From: Cacajao melanocephalus
Taxonomy: Eukaryota > Chordata > Mammalia > Primates > Pitheciidae
Direction: 5' to 3'
Assembly (NCBI GenBank): GCA_963573385.1
Contig: CAUYLG010061887.1
Coordinates: 1 to 64,000 of the forward strand
DNA: 64,000 bases
Each line of letters starts with the position of its first letter. The first letter of the stretch is position 1. The position numbers and the translations under genes are program-made. The notes below the pieces were generated by a model. It did not search any database. It worked only from the letters and a program-made list of their open reading frames with translations, and was not told the origin of the DNA. This document shows positions 1 to 15,263 of this stretch, in pieces.

Positions 1-250
1 CCCAGGCTGGAGTGCAGTAGCGCGATCTCGGCTAACTGCAACCTACACTTCCCAGGTTTAAGCAGTTCTCTGCCTCAGTCTCTCGAGTAGCTGGGATTAT
101 AGGCCACCATGCCCAGCTAATTTTTGTATTTTTAGTAGAGATGGGCTTTCACCATCTTGGCCAGGCTGGTCTTGAACTCTTGATCTCGTGATCCAACCGT
201 CTCGGCCTCCTTAAGCGCTGGGATTACAGGTGTGAGCCACTGCGCCCAGC
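1..250 (-). mobile_element. Alu, cut by window edge
   Basis: Reverse-oriented Alu running from the middle of its consensus to the 5' end motif (gtgagccactgcgcccagc). Its poly-T side lies before the window. Confidence 0.95.
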
Positions 251-1721
<1,471 letters not shown>

Positions 1722-1736
1722 CTACATTGTAATTTT

Positions 1737-2200
<464 letters not shown>

Positions 2201-2746
2201 ATGTTTCTAATAAAAAACAGAAAAACTTGACAAGGAGAGAATGCTGTCATTGCGTGTAACTTCTGTCTCTCATTTTCTGCCCTATGGAAAACAATAAAAA
2301 GGGTCAAAACACTTCTGCATTGGAATAGTTGCCTGGCTGTTGCTGGCAGGAACTTATGAGTGGGCGTCCTTCTGTTGTCTGCCTGGAAGAACAAGTGCAT
2401 TGGTGCTGTCCTGGATCCTTGAACAGCTCATGCGATTTCTCAAAATGCCTCTTGCAGTCAGGGGGCAGGAGCTGGCTCGTGGTGACCAAAGAGTCAGCTA
2501 TGCTCAGTGCTCTGTTATTGTGGGGCATAGACTCCAGGACAAGAAGACTCTGGACACTTTGTATGAGTGTCCTGGAATTTCCTTCTTGTGATTAAAATAA
2601 TTAAAATTTAGTCTAATTCAGAGAAGAAAGGCATGTCTAATTTGAGTAAACCTTAAGACAATTATGTCAGGTTAAAATTGCCCATATCTGAACTTTTTTC
2701 TTAACCTGCAAAAGTGGCAGTTTCATGTGGTTCATGTCTTAGATGT
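2201..2746. other. Unassigned intergenic sequence
   Basis: Single-copy-looking sequence with no motif, coding frame or repeat that I recognise. Overlapping frames of 70-88 codons on both strands are of chance length. Confidence 0.5.
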
Positions 2747-2757
2747 TGGTACATTTG

Positions 2758-3063
2758 GCGGGGCGCAGTGGCTCACACCCATAATCCCAGCACTTTGGAA
2801 GGCCAAGGTGGTCAGATCACTTGAGCTCAGGAGTCCAAAAGCAGCCTGGGCAACATGGTGAAATCCCGTCTCCACCAAAAAAAACAAAACAAAAAATTAG
2901 CCAGCTGTGGTGGTGGGTGCCTGCGGTCCTAGCTACTCGGGAGGCCTAGGCACGAGAATTGCTTGAACCTGGGAGGTGGACGTTGCAGTGAGCCAAGATC
3001 ATACCACTGCACTCCAGTCTGGCAACACAGTGAGACTTTATCTTTTTTTTTTTTTTTAAGAGG
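2758..3063 (+). mobile_element. Alu (forward) ending in poly-T
   Basis: Forward Alu from gcggggcgcagtggctcaca. The 11-bp duplication tggtacatttg occurs at 2747-2757 and 3064-3074. The 3' tail is a run of about 15 T rather than A (after gagactttatc), which is unusual for a forward copy. Confidence 0.93.
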
Positions 3064-3368
3064 TGGTACATTTGCTTCTGTGGGTGTCTAAAGCCTGAAA
3101 AGTCCTCTTCTTCCCATCCCACAGCCCCTCATTTACTTACTTCTCTACCAGTAATATTGAAACACAACAATTTAGACCCAATGCAAGTGGTACCTTTCCA
3201 GGGAATCTTTGCTCATACCGTAAAGAAATTAGTTCCTTTCTCATCACTCCCAGGCACTTTGTTGGTGTGTCATTACAGCTTTGTTTTTGTTTGTTTTGTT
3301 TTTGTGTGTGTTTGTTTCAATTCTAAGTTCTGCCTTAAGTTTTAGATAGCTGTTTAACCTCTGTCTTC

Positions 3369-3530
3369 GCATTAGTCTACAAACTCTTTGAGGGCAAAGA
3401 GTGAGTCTTGTTCATCACTATGCTCCCAAAACCTAACACTAGGCTTTGTGTAAGTCCTCTAAATAAATAAAATAAATAAATAAAAGTTTGTGGAATGAAT
3501 TAGCAAACAAGTAAATGAATGAATGACTAC
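3369..3530 (+). mobile_element. L2 3' end
   Basis: Matches the L2 3' terminus: ctctttgagggcaaagagtg, a degenerate cctagcacagtgcctggcac core and a gaatgaatga end. An (AAAT)n patch lies at 3461-3484. Confidence 0.7.
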
Positions 3531-4490
3531 AGCAGGAATGGGGAACGGCTGTCTCAGAGAGAGGCTATGGTACCAAAATTCCCTAAAAATCTCTGGAGCC
3601 AAGCTGCTCAAGGCCATTAAGAGGCCAACCCCAGAAGCCACAGCAGCCCCATGCTGGGGGCATTTGTGTTGAGCCACAGTCCTTCTGTCACACAACCCAG
3701 TCTCTTTAGACATTGAGTCCCATGGCATGCTTACTCTGCAACAGGCTGCCATTGCTGCAGGCAGGGCTACTTACTCTCCCAGAAAAGCTCTGCTATGGGG
3801 CAGTCCATGCTTGCCAAAACCTCTGCAGGAAGAACCATAGAATCATCTGCTCCCCCAGGTTCAGAACAGCATACACTGTCCAGACAGCCTGCTCAGGACA
3901 TTCCTGGCTTGTGAAATTTCCTTTTCTGGGGGCACTGGAGCAGCACAGGAAATGCCAAGCAGCTGTTTGCCTCTTGGGTGTGGGATCAGATGGTCCCCAA
4001 ACCCGGAATGCTCCTTCATCACCAGGCAGCTTGGAGGACGGACCTAGGCTCAACTTGGGAATGTGTCACGCATGTCTCACCCTAAGTTCACAGCAGATGA
4101 AATTCTCTTTCCAGTAGCAGAAAGAGAAAAGCCTGGCAAGTGCCCCCAGCTCTAGTCCCAAGGTGAAGCAGGAAGACCTGAGAATACAGAGCACTCTCCT
4201 CACCTTTCAAAAGCAAGGCCCAGGGAGGAGACAGGGGCTGCCTGGGTCTCCTGGCTTTGCCTTCTCTTTCCAGGGATCCAGAACCTATCCTGACTGCTGA
4301 GACAGTGCTGAGCACTTGGGACTGCATTTTTCTAAATGGCTTAGTGTCCTGGCTTTGGGCATTGCTGAGAAGGATTCTTGGGCAAGATAGTGAGATGTGA
4401 AGGGGTCAGGTGACCAAGAACCCAGGGAGAAAAGTTGGGGAGTAGAGGAGGTGAGCGAGTGAGCAGTGCGAGGTGAAGAGGCCAGGGGTG
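3531..4490. other. Unassigned intergenic sequence
   Basis: Moderately GC-rich sequence without recognisable repeats. The 134-codon frame at 3713-4117 and the frames opposite it show no domain and no splice-supported continuation; I see no gene here. Confidence 0.5.
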
Positions 4491-4494
4491 GCCC

Positions 4495-4985
<491 letters not shown>

Positions 4986-5689
4986 TCAGCAAACATCAAG
5001 GAAGGTTGGGGTGAGGGAAGCTGTGTGGCAGATGCCCTATGGCACTGACGCTCCCCTATGTGCTCCTCACCAACGTCCCTATTGGGGCACAGCTGCATTT
5101 GCTGCTGTCACCTCCCGTCTTGAAGATAGACCGTGAGACCCGCTCCATATGCAGCTTGGCTTCTGGGATCACTTGAGCAGGCAAGCTTGGGACACTGCCA
5201 TTTCCTTCACCCTGGGCCGCTCAGAATCTCCCTGTGACCCCTTCTCATTCCAAGGCCTGTGGAGAAAGGAGTCTCTTTTCAGCTGGGCCTTGCCACTAGT
5301 GAGTGGGGGATTCAGCAGCAGCGCCTCTGGCCAGCCAGAGTCTTACTACCTTTGCCTCCGAGCTCCCTCCTCTCCTGCCACTTCCAGTGCAAAGGAAAGA
5401 AGACGCCTGTCACCCAGTGAGGAGGAAGCTGTTGATAAAGAAGGCAGCTCTCTTCCTTCCCGAGCCTTCTCTCCGTAGTCTAGGCTGCAGATGGGCCATA
5501 GCCTCAGGCTGAGATCAAGACAGGAAGGAAAAAGAAAGTGCTGCCCCAGGGCTTGAACTCTGGAAAGCATTCCCTATTCATAATGGGGCTCTTTTCCTGG
5601 CCTCCTGCCCAGGCCATGATCTGAAGGAAACAGGAAAGGAGTAAAGAGCTTCTCAGAACTTCCCCAGACACCAAAGCTGCCTCAGGAGG
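4986..5689. other. Unassigned intergenic sequence
   Basis: No repeat or coding signal that I can support. A 109-codon frame at 5149-5478 lacks any family resemblance. Confidence 0.5.
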
Positions 5690-6352
<663 letters not shown>

Positions 6353-6586
6353 AGGAGTTCGTCCTCAGGTGTCGCTCTTCCTTCCAACCTTCCCAGGAGC
6401 AGCATTCAGGGCCAAGGGAGCCACAGTGAAGCATTGGTGACTCTGGCATACTCTGGCGCAGAGTTGTGGGCGCTCAGGATGCAGAGGGAAGTTGTGCTGG
6501 AGAAGAGGATGGGGCCGGGCTCCGAAGCCAAGCAGAAGAGAGTGGACTTGCTGAAGATGGTGGGACAGGGACACACACTGGACCTG

Positions 6587-6720
6587 GACTAGGGGCTTAG
6601 AATTTCAGCCCAGCTCTGCCACCAACTAGCCATGTGGTCTGATCAAATCAGAGTACAGCCATGCACATCAGTGCCCTCATCTGTAAAACTGGGCATTTGA
6701 AACAAATGACTGCTGAGGGT
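6587..6720 (+). mobile_element. MIR
   Basis: Forward MIR core: cagctctgccaccaactagccatgtgg, then ccctcatctgtaaaactggg. Confidence 0.7.
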
Positions 6721-6959
6721 GTGTGGTTTATTTTCTTTCCTGCTCTAAACAATAAACCAAGACTCATGAAGAGTTTCTGAGAAAGAAAATGTTGTCATTC
6801 AAGCCAGGTCTTGGTAGAATTAGCCTGGAAATAGGGTGCTGGGTGTTGAATCAGCTGTGCACTGTGGTTTAAGCCAGTGGGGTTTTCTGTTCTTGCAACA
6901 TAAAGAAGCCTGAATGCTGTGGGCAGTGTTCTTTGAGGCATATATTGAGACTGGGCTGT

Positions 6960-7175
6960 GAGACAATCATGTTTGAGTCCCAATTTCTATCATTTCAGAG
7001 CTGTGTGACTTTATAATAAAGCTTCACTACTTTAAGCCTGTTTCTTTACCTGCAAAGTCAGGGTTAATTAGAATGCCTGCCCCCCAATACAGCTGTCAGA
7101 TCTGGAGTTACTGCAAGCCAAGAGCCTAGAAGGGCGCCTGGTACATACGGAAGCACTCAGTAGACGCTGGCTTGC
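6960..7175 (+). mobile_element. MIR
   Basis: Diverged forward MIR: gtttgagtcccaatttctatc, agagctgtgtgacttta, gtttctttacctgcaaagtc, then cctggtacatacggaagcactcagtag. Confidence 0.65.
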
Positions 7176-8260
<1,085 letters not shown>

Positions 8261-8269
8261 TTCACAATT

Positions 8270-8858
8270 TTCAAGATGACTTTGTTACAAAGAGCAAGTG
8301 AGCGTACTTAAAAAACCCAACTTCAGGAATAACAAAACAAAAATTAAAATAACACTATTTTCTTTCAATAGGCATATTTAAAAGAAAATAATTCCCAGTG
8401 CTGGTGAGGTTGTGGAGAAACGAGCACTCTGCTAATGAGAGTATAATTTGCAGGAAGTGTCTTGGTGGGTAATTTGAAACATATCAACAGCCATTAAAAA
8501 ATGTGTACTTCTGGCCAGGCATGGTGGCTCATGCCTGTAATCCCAGCTACTCAGGAGGCTGAGGCAGGAAAATCACTTGAACCCAGCGGGGGCAGAATTT
8601 GCAGTGAGCCAAGATTGCACCACTGCACTCCAGCCTAGGCAACAGGGCAAGACTCTGTCTCAAAAAAAAAAAAAAGTGTACTTCTTTGACCCAGCAGTTT
8701 CATTTCCAGTAATTTATCCTAATAAGAATGCTATCAAAGTGTTGGTCTTAAAATTAAAGAGTTGTTAATAAAAAGTCAACAACCCAGAGGTCCAAATTAC
8801 CAATATGATTAAAAAAAAAAAAAAACAACTATGCAGCCACTTAAAATGATGTAAATAA
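8270..8858 (+). mobile_element. Old L1 3' UTR fragment
   Basis: Forward old L1: gtgctggtgaggttgtggagaaacgagcactctg, tgacccagcagtttcatttccagtaatttatcct, ccagaggtccaaattacc, ctatgcagccacttaaaatgatg. It is interrupted by the short Alu at 8513-8675. Confidence 0.75.
8513..8675 (+). mobile_element. Short Alu with left/right arm fusion
   Basis: 163-bp forward Alu. The start of the left arm runs directly into the right arm at the shared gtaatcccagc motif, removing one monomer. An exact duplication gtgtacttct lies at 8503-8512 and 8676-8685. Confidence 0.95.
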
Positions 8859-9130
8859 GCTGGGCACACTGGCTCACACCTGTAATCCCAGTACTTTGGG
8901 AGGCCAAGGCAGGAGGATTGGTTGAGGCCAGGTGTTCCAGACCAACTTGGGCAAAATAGTGAGACTCCATCTCTACAAAAAATTTAAAAATTGGCCAGGC
9001 ATGGTGGCATATGCCTGCAGTCCCAGCTATACAGGAGGCTGAAGTGGGTGGATTCCTTGAGCCCAGGAGTTTGAAAATGCAATAAGCCATGATCATACCA
9101 CTCCATTGCAGCCAGGGTGATCAAGCAAGA
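8859..9130 (+). mobile_element. Old Alu, 3' end disrupted
   Basis: Forward diverged Alu (gctgggcacactggctcacacc) whose right-arm tail breaks off in ccattgcagccagggtgatcaagcaagacc, just at the edge of the inverted duplication. Confidence 0.9.
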
Positions 9131-9163
9131 CCTCGGTGCTTTATCAAGCAAGACCTGGGTGCC
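9120..9163 (+). repeat. Two-copy tandem repeat (about 23 bp)
   Basis: Units at 9120-9142 and 9143-9163 share atcaagcaagacct and ggtgc. The pair bridges the broken Alu tail and the inverted duplication. Confidence 0.85.
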
Positions 9164-9428
9164 ACATAGGGTGAAATGGAAGCATAAAGACCAAAGGAAC
9201 TTCTCCAAGGTGCAGCCAGGGTTCACTTCAAACAGGTAGTTCCGCTGGGGTGAGCCCCTGCCCCATGCCATTCCTGCTCCATCAGACACGGCATGCGTCT
9301 CTCCAGGCCTTCTTCACTAGGCCCTCACATATGTTGCCACCTGCCCTCTGCCTTGCAGAGTCTGCTCTGACCAGTGACCTCCAGAGAAGTTCTAATTTCA
9401 AGGCAGGGAAATGGCACACTTTTCCTTG
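9160..9428 (-). repeat. Inverted duplication, left copy
   Basis: Reverse complement of 11104-11359. By hand, about 16 substitutions over some 245 aligned bases, plus about 16 extra bases here (around 9265-9280). No known transposon is recognised in it. Confidence 0.93.
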
Positions 9429-9715
9429 AGATAAACTCTTATCACTTTGAGATAAACTCCTCTTTTTTTGATCACCAGGGTGATAAAAAAAAATGTAGAT
9501 GAATGATTTGATTTCAGTAGATTGTGTAAAGTTTTAAAAACACAAAATACTATTAAAAAGTGATCTTTTATGAGGAAAATGTATACAGACATACAAGAAA
9601 TACTGAAAGTATTACAATACTGAAAGTCTTACATTATCGGTAGGAGGTGGTATTAGGAGTGACTTTAATTTTCTTTCTAGATTATCTGAAATAGATATTA
9701 CTTTTGTGTATTCAC
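9429..9715. other. Unassigned AT-rich sequence
   Basis: AT-rich sequence beginning with a short local repeat (gagataaactc occurs twice, 9428-9460). No other feature recognised. Confidence 0.5.
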
Positions 9716-10408
<693 letters not shown>

Positions 10409-10708
10409 TTTTTTTTTTTTTTTTTTTGAGATAGAGTCTTGCTCTGTCACGCAGGCTGGAGTGCAATGGTGCAATCTCGGCTCAAGGCAACCTCTGCCTC
10501 GCAGGCTTGCGTTTCTCCTGCCACAGCCTCCTGAGCAGCTGAGATTATAGGCACCCGCAACCACACTCAGCTAATTTTTTGGTACTTTTAGCAGAGAGAG
10601 GGTTTCACCATGTTGGCCAGGCTGGTCTCAAACTCCTGACCTCAGGTGATCCACCCGCCCCAGCCTCTCAAAGTGCTGGGATTGCAGGTGTGAGCCACCG
10701 TGCCTGGC
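10409..10708 (-). mobile_element. Alu
   Basis: Reverse Alu with a 19-base T-run, flanked by ccttccatttttt / cctccatttttt. Confidence 0.95.
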
Positions 10709-10712
10709 CTCC

Positions 10713-10999
10713 ATTTTTTCTTTTGAAACAGCGTCTCACTTCGCCACCCAGGCTAGAGTGCAGTGGCGTGATCAGTCACTGCAGCCTCAACCTCCTGGGC
10801 TCCAGTGATTCTCCCACCTCAGCCTCCCAATCAGCTGGGGCTAAAGGTGCACACCACCATGTCCAGCTATTTTTTTTTTTCTCGGTAGAGGTGGGATCTA
10901 TGTTGCCTAGGCTAGTCTCAAACTCCTGGTCTCAGGCAATCCTCCCTCCTTGGCCTCCTGAAGTGCTGGGGATTATAGGTGTGAGCCACTGAACCCGGC
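10713..10999 (-). mobile_element. Old Alu, adjacent to the previous one
   Basis: Reverse diverged Alu (cctcaacctcctgggctcc) immediately downstream of another reverse copy. Confidence 0.93.
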
Positions 11000-11103
11000 T
11001 CCTGTTTTTTTCTTATGAACAACCGTACTGTGTTGTGAACTTTCTTATGCTCTGCATAGCTTAAATTCCTCCTCCCCACCTACCATGATGGGTATGTTCC
11101 ACT

Positions 11104-11359
11104 CCAAAGTGAAAAGTATGCCATTTCCCTGCCTTGAAATTAGAACTTCTCTGAAGGTCACTGGTCAGAGCGGACTCTGAAAGGCAGAGGGCAAGTGGCA
11201 ACATATGTGAGGGCCTGGTGAAGAGGGCCTGGAGAGACACAGGCCGTGTCTGATGGGGCAGGGGCTCGCCCCAGCGGAACTACCTGTTTGAAGTGAATCC
11301 TGGCTGTACCTTGGACACGTTCCTTTGGTCTTTATGCCTCCATTTCACCCTATGTGGCA
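11104..11359 (+). repeat. Inverted duplication, right copy
   Basis: Partner of 9160-9428 in opposite orientation. This copy runs on into single-copy and MIR sequence, so it may be the source locus. Confidence 0.93.
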
Positions 11360-11480
11360 TATGCACCCACCTAGTAGCATCGCTGTGTGGATTCCATGAG
11401 TTTATGCCCACAATGTACTCAGAGCTATGCCTGGCACACAGTAAGTGATTAGTAAGTATTGGCTATTGCTATATTACTTT
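11360..11480 (+). mobile_element. MIR 3' part
   Basis: Forward MIR end: agctatgcctggcacacagtaagtgattagtaagtattggctatt. Confidence 0.65.
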
Positions 11481-11599
11481 TAAAAGTTGGTAAAGTGCTC
11501 GATTAATGGCAGGCTTCTTCCCATCACCTTCTCAACAGCCAGTGATATTTGTGCAGACTTTCTCAAAGACTGGTCTAGATCTGTCTTCTGGGCTCTAGA

Positions 11600-12500
11600 T
11601 GTGATACCCAACTGCCTGGTGGACATCTCCATTTGGGATGTCACACACCTCCAACTCAGCATGTCCCAAACTGAGCCCATCATTCCCCTCTCCGAACTGT
11701 TGCTTCCATTTCCCCATCTCAGAATGGTGCTGCTATTCATCCAGCTGTTCAAATCAGAGTCTGGGTAATCGTAACACCCTTTTCTCACTCACATCCAGTC
11801 AGCCACCAAATCATGACTCTACTTTCTTAACAAATATCTCTTGAATCCACCAACCTCTCTCCATTGCTACTGCCATTACCCTAGTGGAAACCATCATCTA
11901 TCTCTTAGGCAAGGCCAATTACTTTTTACATGGTCTCTGTATACAGTGTATTTCATCCTCCTAAATCCATTCTTCTTAAGCAGATAAAGAGCTTCCAAAG
12001 GAAAAAAAGCAGATATTACTAAGTCACCCTGTTACTTAAAGTTGTTAAGGTTCCTATTGCCCTTAGGATGAAATGCAAACTTCCTAACTTGGCTAGTGGA
12101 AGCCTCCTCAGTCTGGTCCCTGCCTAACTCCCCTGCCTCATTTGGAGCCACTCTTCCCTCAGCCCTCCTGGAGCAGCAGCACCACACCCTTCTGGCTGCT
12201 TAAACGGGATGTGTTTTCTGCTGCCTGTGCTCCTACACACAGGTAGTGTCCTGCCCCTTACTCACTGTACTGGCCCTTCCCCTCTCAGCTTAAGTTTCTT
12301 TTCATCCGAGAGGCATTTTTTGACTACCCCCATCACACCTTATACGCCCCCCATCATAACAATCACTGCATCTTTAGTCACTGCCTGCCCTGCCCCTTTG
12401 ACATTCCATGCAGGCCCAAACCACAATGTCTCATTCACTGCTGCATCTCAGTTTAAGCACAGTAGTTGGCACACTGCGAGCACTTTAACAAGAAAGGAGG
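11600..12500 (+). mobile_element. Long L2 fragment
   Basis: Forward L2-type sequence: catctccatttgggatgtcacacacctcc, tgtcccaaactgagcccatcattcccc, attgcccttaggatgaaatgcaaac, cagtctggtccctgcc, and an end resembling the cacagtgcctggcac core. Frames of 93-112 codons in it are remnants or chance. Confidence 0.6.
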
Positions 12501-12704
12501 CAATATGCTTCCACCTATGTTTGTGGTCTTTCTTCCTTGTCCCATAGCCCACCTCCCCATCCCAGCTCCTCCACCTCTTGCCAGGCACCCCACCCTGCAG
12601 AGCTAGTGCCTCATCCCTTCATGACCTCCTGCCCACACATGCTCTCTTCAATCTAAGGTTTCTGCAAAAACTTTCAGGAAGGATCACACCTCCCACAATT
12701 GCCT
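12501..12704. other. Sequence just past the SUSD6 3' end
   Basis: Pyrimidine-rich on the plus strand and single-copy in appearance. It would contain the downstream element of the cleavage site on the minus strand. Confidence 0.4.
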
Positions 12705-12719
12705 TCGTAAGAATTTTTT

Positions 12720-12725
12720 TTTAAT
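12720..12725 (-). promoter_or_regulatory. Putative distal poly(A) signal (ATTAAA)
   Basis: The minus strand reads ATTAAA here, the commonest variant of AATAAA, followed by an A-run and then ordinary sequence. It lies about 4.1 kb past the SUSD6 stop and just past TGTA elements of the sort bound by cleavage factor Im. It is the best visible candidate for the main 3' end. Confidence 0.5.
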
Positions 12726-12741
12726 TATTTAGAAATGCAGT

Positions 12742-12749
12742 TATATACA
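12742..12749 (-). promoter_or_regulatory. Pumilio response element in SUSD6 3' UTR
   Basis: The minus strand reads TGTATATA, matching the UGUANAUA consensus bound by PUM1/PUM2. It sits about 17 nt before the putative poly(A) signal, close to the 3' end, where functional elements often lie. Confidence 0.4.
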
Positions 12750-15257
12750 TAGAACAATTAAAATTAAATTAAACTTTGTACAAATATTAAAATACTATCT
12801 TCACACCCACTGCAATGTACAGGATACCAAAAAATATATATATATAAAATAAAATAAAGCAAACCCAACTGATTGAGTGACATCCTGCACAGAGTCGATT
12901 ATGAATGTGTTGTTTTAAACCATTACATGAGTACCATTCTGCAAAGGATTCCATAGTGGTGTGATAACCTGAAGAAGCCAGGGCAGGGCGTGGGGACTGC
13001 CACATAGCCCATGTACATCTCTCCTCCTTCCTTGGCAATTGAGTGCTTTGCCCCTGTATCACCTTCTGCTAGCTCTGCTGCTTGGCAGAGGGGCTCAACC
13101 TTGGGGTTTTCATTCACAATTCTAATAGGGTTTCAACTGGAAATTAAGAGTCACTTCCCAACAAAGTGGGGCCTGCCACCTTTTCCTCTCTAGGGAAACA
13201 GCAACTACACCATTCAGACCAAACAGGCCAAGCAAAATATTCTCCAAGTCCCTCCTTGGGGCATCAGTAATGACTATTCCTATTCTGAGAGCGAGACCCA
13301 GCAGGCCCCACAAGAGAAGCTCCCAGCCTCGCTCACTGTCCTTGGCAAGCACATCTGCATTAAGCTGTGAAGCCCGCGTGCTGCTTCCCTGCTAGGCCTT
13401 TTTTTTTCTTTGGGGGTGAGGAGCAAGGATGCAGAAATGTTTGCAGCATATTTCATTCTCTATGCAAGGATGTTCCTTGGAAATGGAGGCAACATTGTTA
13501 TGTGGGAAGCAACGGGTTTGAGAGCTCAGCTGAAACTGGGAGGGAAAGGGCTAAGGGCTATCTATTCTCATGCCACCAGCCATGAAGCAGGAAGAGTATA
13601 CCTTTGTCTGAATTGCCAATTGGCTTCTCCACTGGACTTTAAAGCTGGGGGTAGGAGGAGGAGGGCAAGATGAATGGGAAAGAAAATATTAGTTTAAGAT
13701 CTGTTTGCAAATGGAGTGCTTGTATTTATAGAATGTACATTGAAATGCCTTATAAAATCAAACAAACTTGTAAAGTGGCCAGGACTCAGTCCATTTCACA
13801 GTTCACACCCAGTGAAACGGGAACACAGCACATAAAATACAGAAATGGCCAAAGATAGAGCCTACCTGCTAAACTAAGGCATAGAAGGGACGGATATTTT
13901 AAGTGATTTTTCACCACATTCTGGCCCTTGGAAGTCATTAGAATGTGACTACAAGTCACTAGGATATTAAACCTGCATTGAGTCAGCTCAAGTGTGCAAA
14001 AAACAAACAAACAACAACAAAAAACAAAAAAACCCAAAAACTCTTTTAAATGTCCTTTGGTGCTGGCCATTCTCCTCCATCAGCCTCCTGCTAGAATGCC
14101 CTAGAGGTGAGCCCAGGAAAGCAGGGCTGTGGCTGGTTTCTTCCCACCTGCTCTGGGCTCCTCAAGCACCCTCTCTTCTAACAGCCTGCCACCTGCTGCT
14201 GCCCTTGTCTCTCAGCCAGGCCCCACCTCAAGGCAGCTGTGGAGTCCCTAATCCCTCAGTAGGGACAAAGCCCAGAAGCCCTAAAAACAGCAGCACATGG
14301 CTGATGGTTAAGAAATTGTTTTGGAGGAAAGAGAAATAACTGGGGGTAGAAGCTGTCATAGACTTCAGCAGCAAAGGGAGAATGAGCTCCTGCACTCACA
14401 GGCCCAGGAGCCTCTGGGAAGCGGGCCTCATCAAAGCCGGTGACAGGAGGGAAGGGAGGAGACGGGAGGGAAGCCAAGGCTCCCATTGTTCTGATTTCTT
14501 CCTTTCCTACTAGGTGGGCAAGCCTAGGCTTGCTCTCCTCAGTGTTGTTAGTGGAGGGCAAGGCAGAAAGAGGCTTCAGGAGAAGGAAGGCTTTTCATTT
14601 TACCAGGGATCAAGCTGGTCATCTATGCAGAAGAATAAACCCCAAACAAAAAGTGCAATCTGTTAGGGGGAAAAAACCCCAGAGTAATAAGATAGAAAAA
14701 GGTAAGATCTTCCATTTTAAAAACCATTCTAGAATAGAATTCAGGTTTTTAAACAGTGGAAAATAAAAGCTGAAGTCTCAGCAGTGAGACTTCGGATTAC
14801 CACCCCTCCCCTATTTGTCCCTGCTTTCTTTTTTTGGAGGAAGACAAGGGTACCGCTGTGGGTATGGTAAGGCAACTGGGGCCATTAGGGACACCCCTCC
14901 AGGTGGGCCCATGCTAGTCTCATCTGCCTTCTAGTTCTAGCACCTTCTCCAGCCAGCTCCCTACCTAACTATGCTTTCCTGGACTCGGCAGAGCAGATGA
15001 GGGCTCCTGGGTAAGGGGGAAATGTGGGAGTGGCCAACAGGCACAGCAGGCACTGCTCTTACCCTGAGAGGAAGGAAGGAAGACTAAAAGTGGCAGCAAG
15101 AGGCCAGGGAATGACCGGGTGGTAAAGTGCGTGTGTAAGCGCAGAGGCAGGAGGCAAGAGGGTAACAGGCTGGGAGAAGACGACTCCCCTCATTTTCCAG
15201 GCCACCAATGCCTGGAGCCAACCCTATTAGGTAAGGTACTGAAAACATACTGGGATT

Positions 15258-15263
15258 TTTATT
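15258..15263 (-). promoter_or_regulatory. Possible proximal poly(A) signal (AATAAA)
   Basis: A canonical AATAAA on the minus strand about 1.6 kb past the SUSD6 stop codon. It could produce a short 3' UTR isoform. Its use cannot be judged from sequence alone. Confidence 0.3.
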
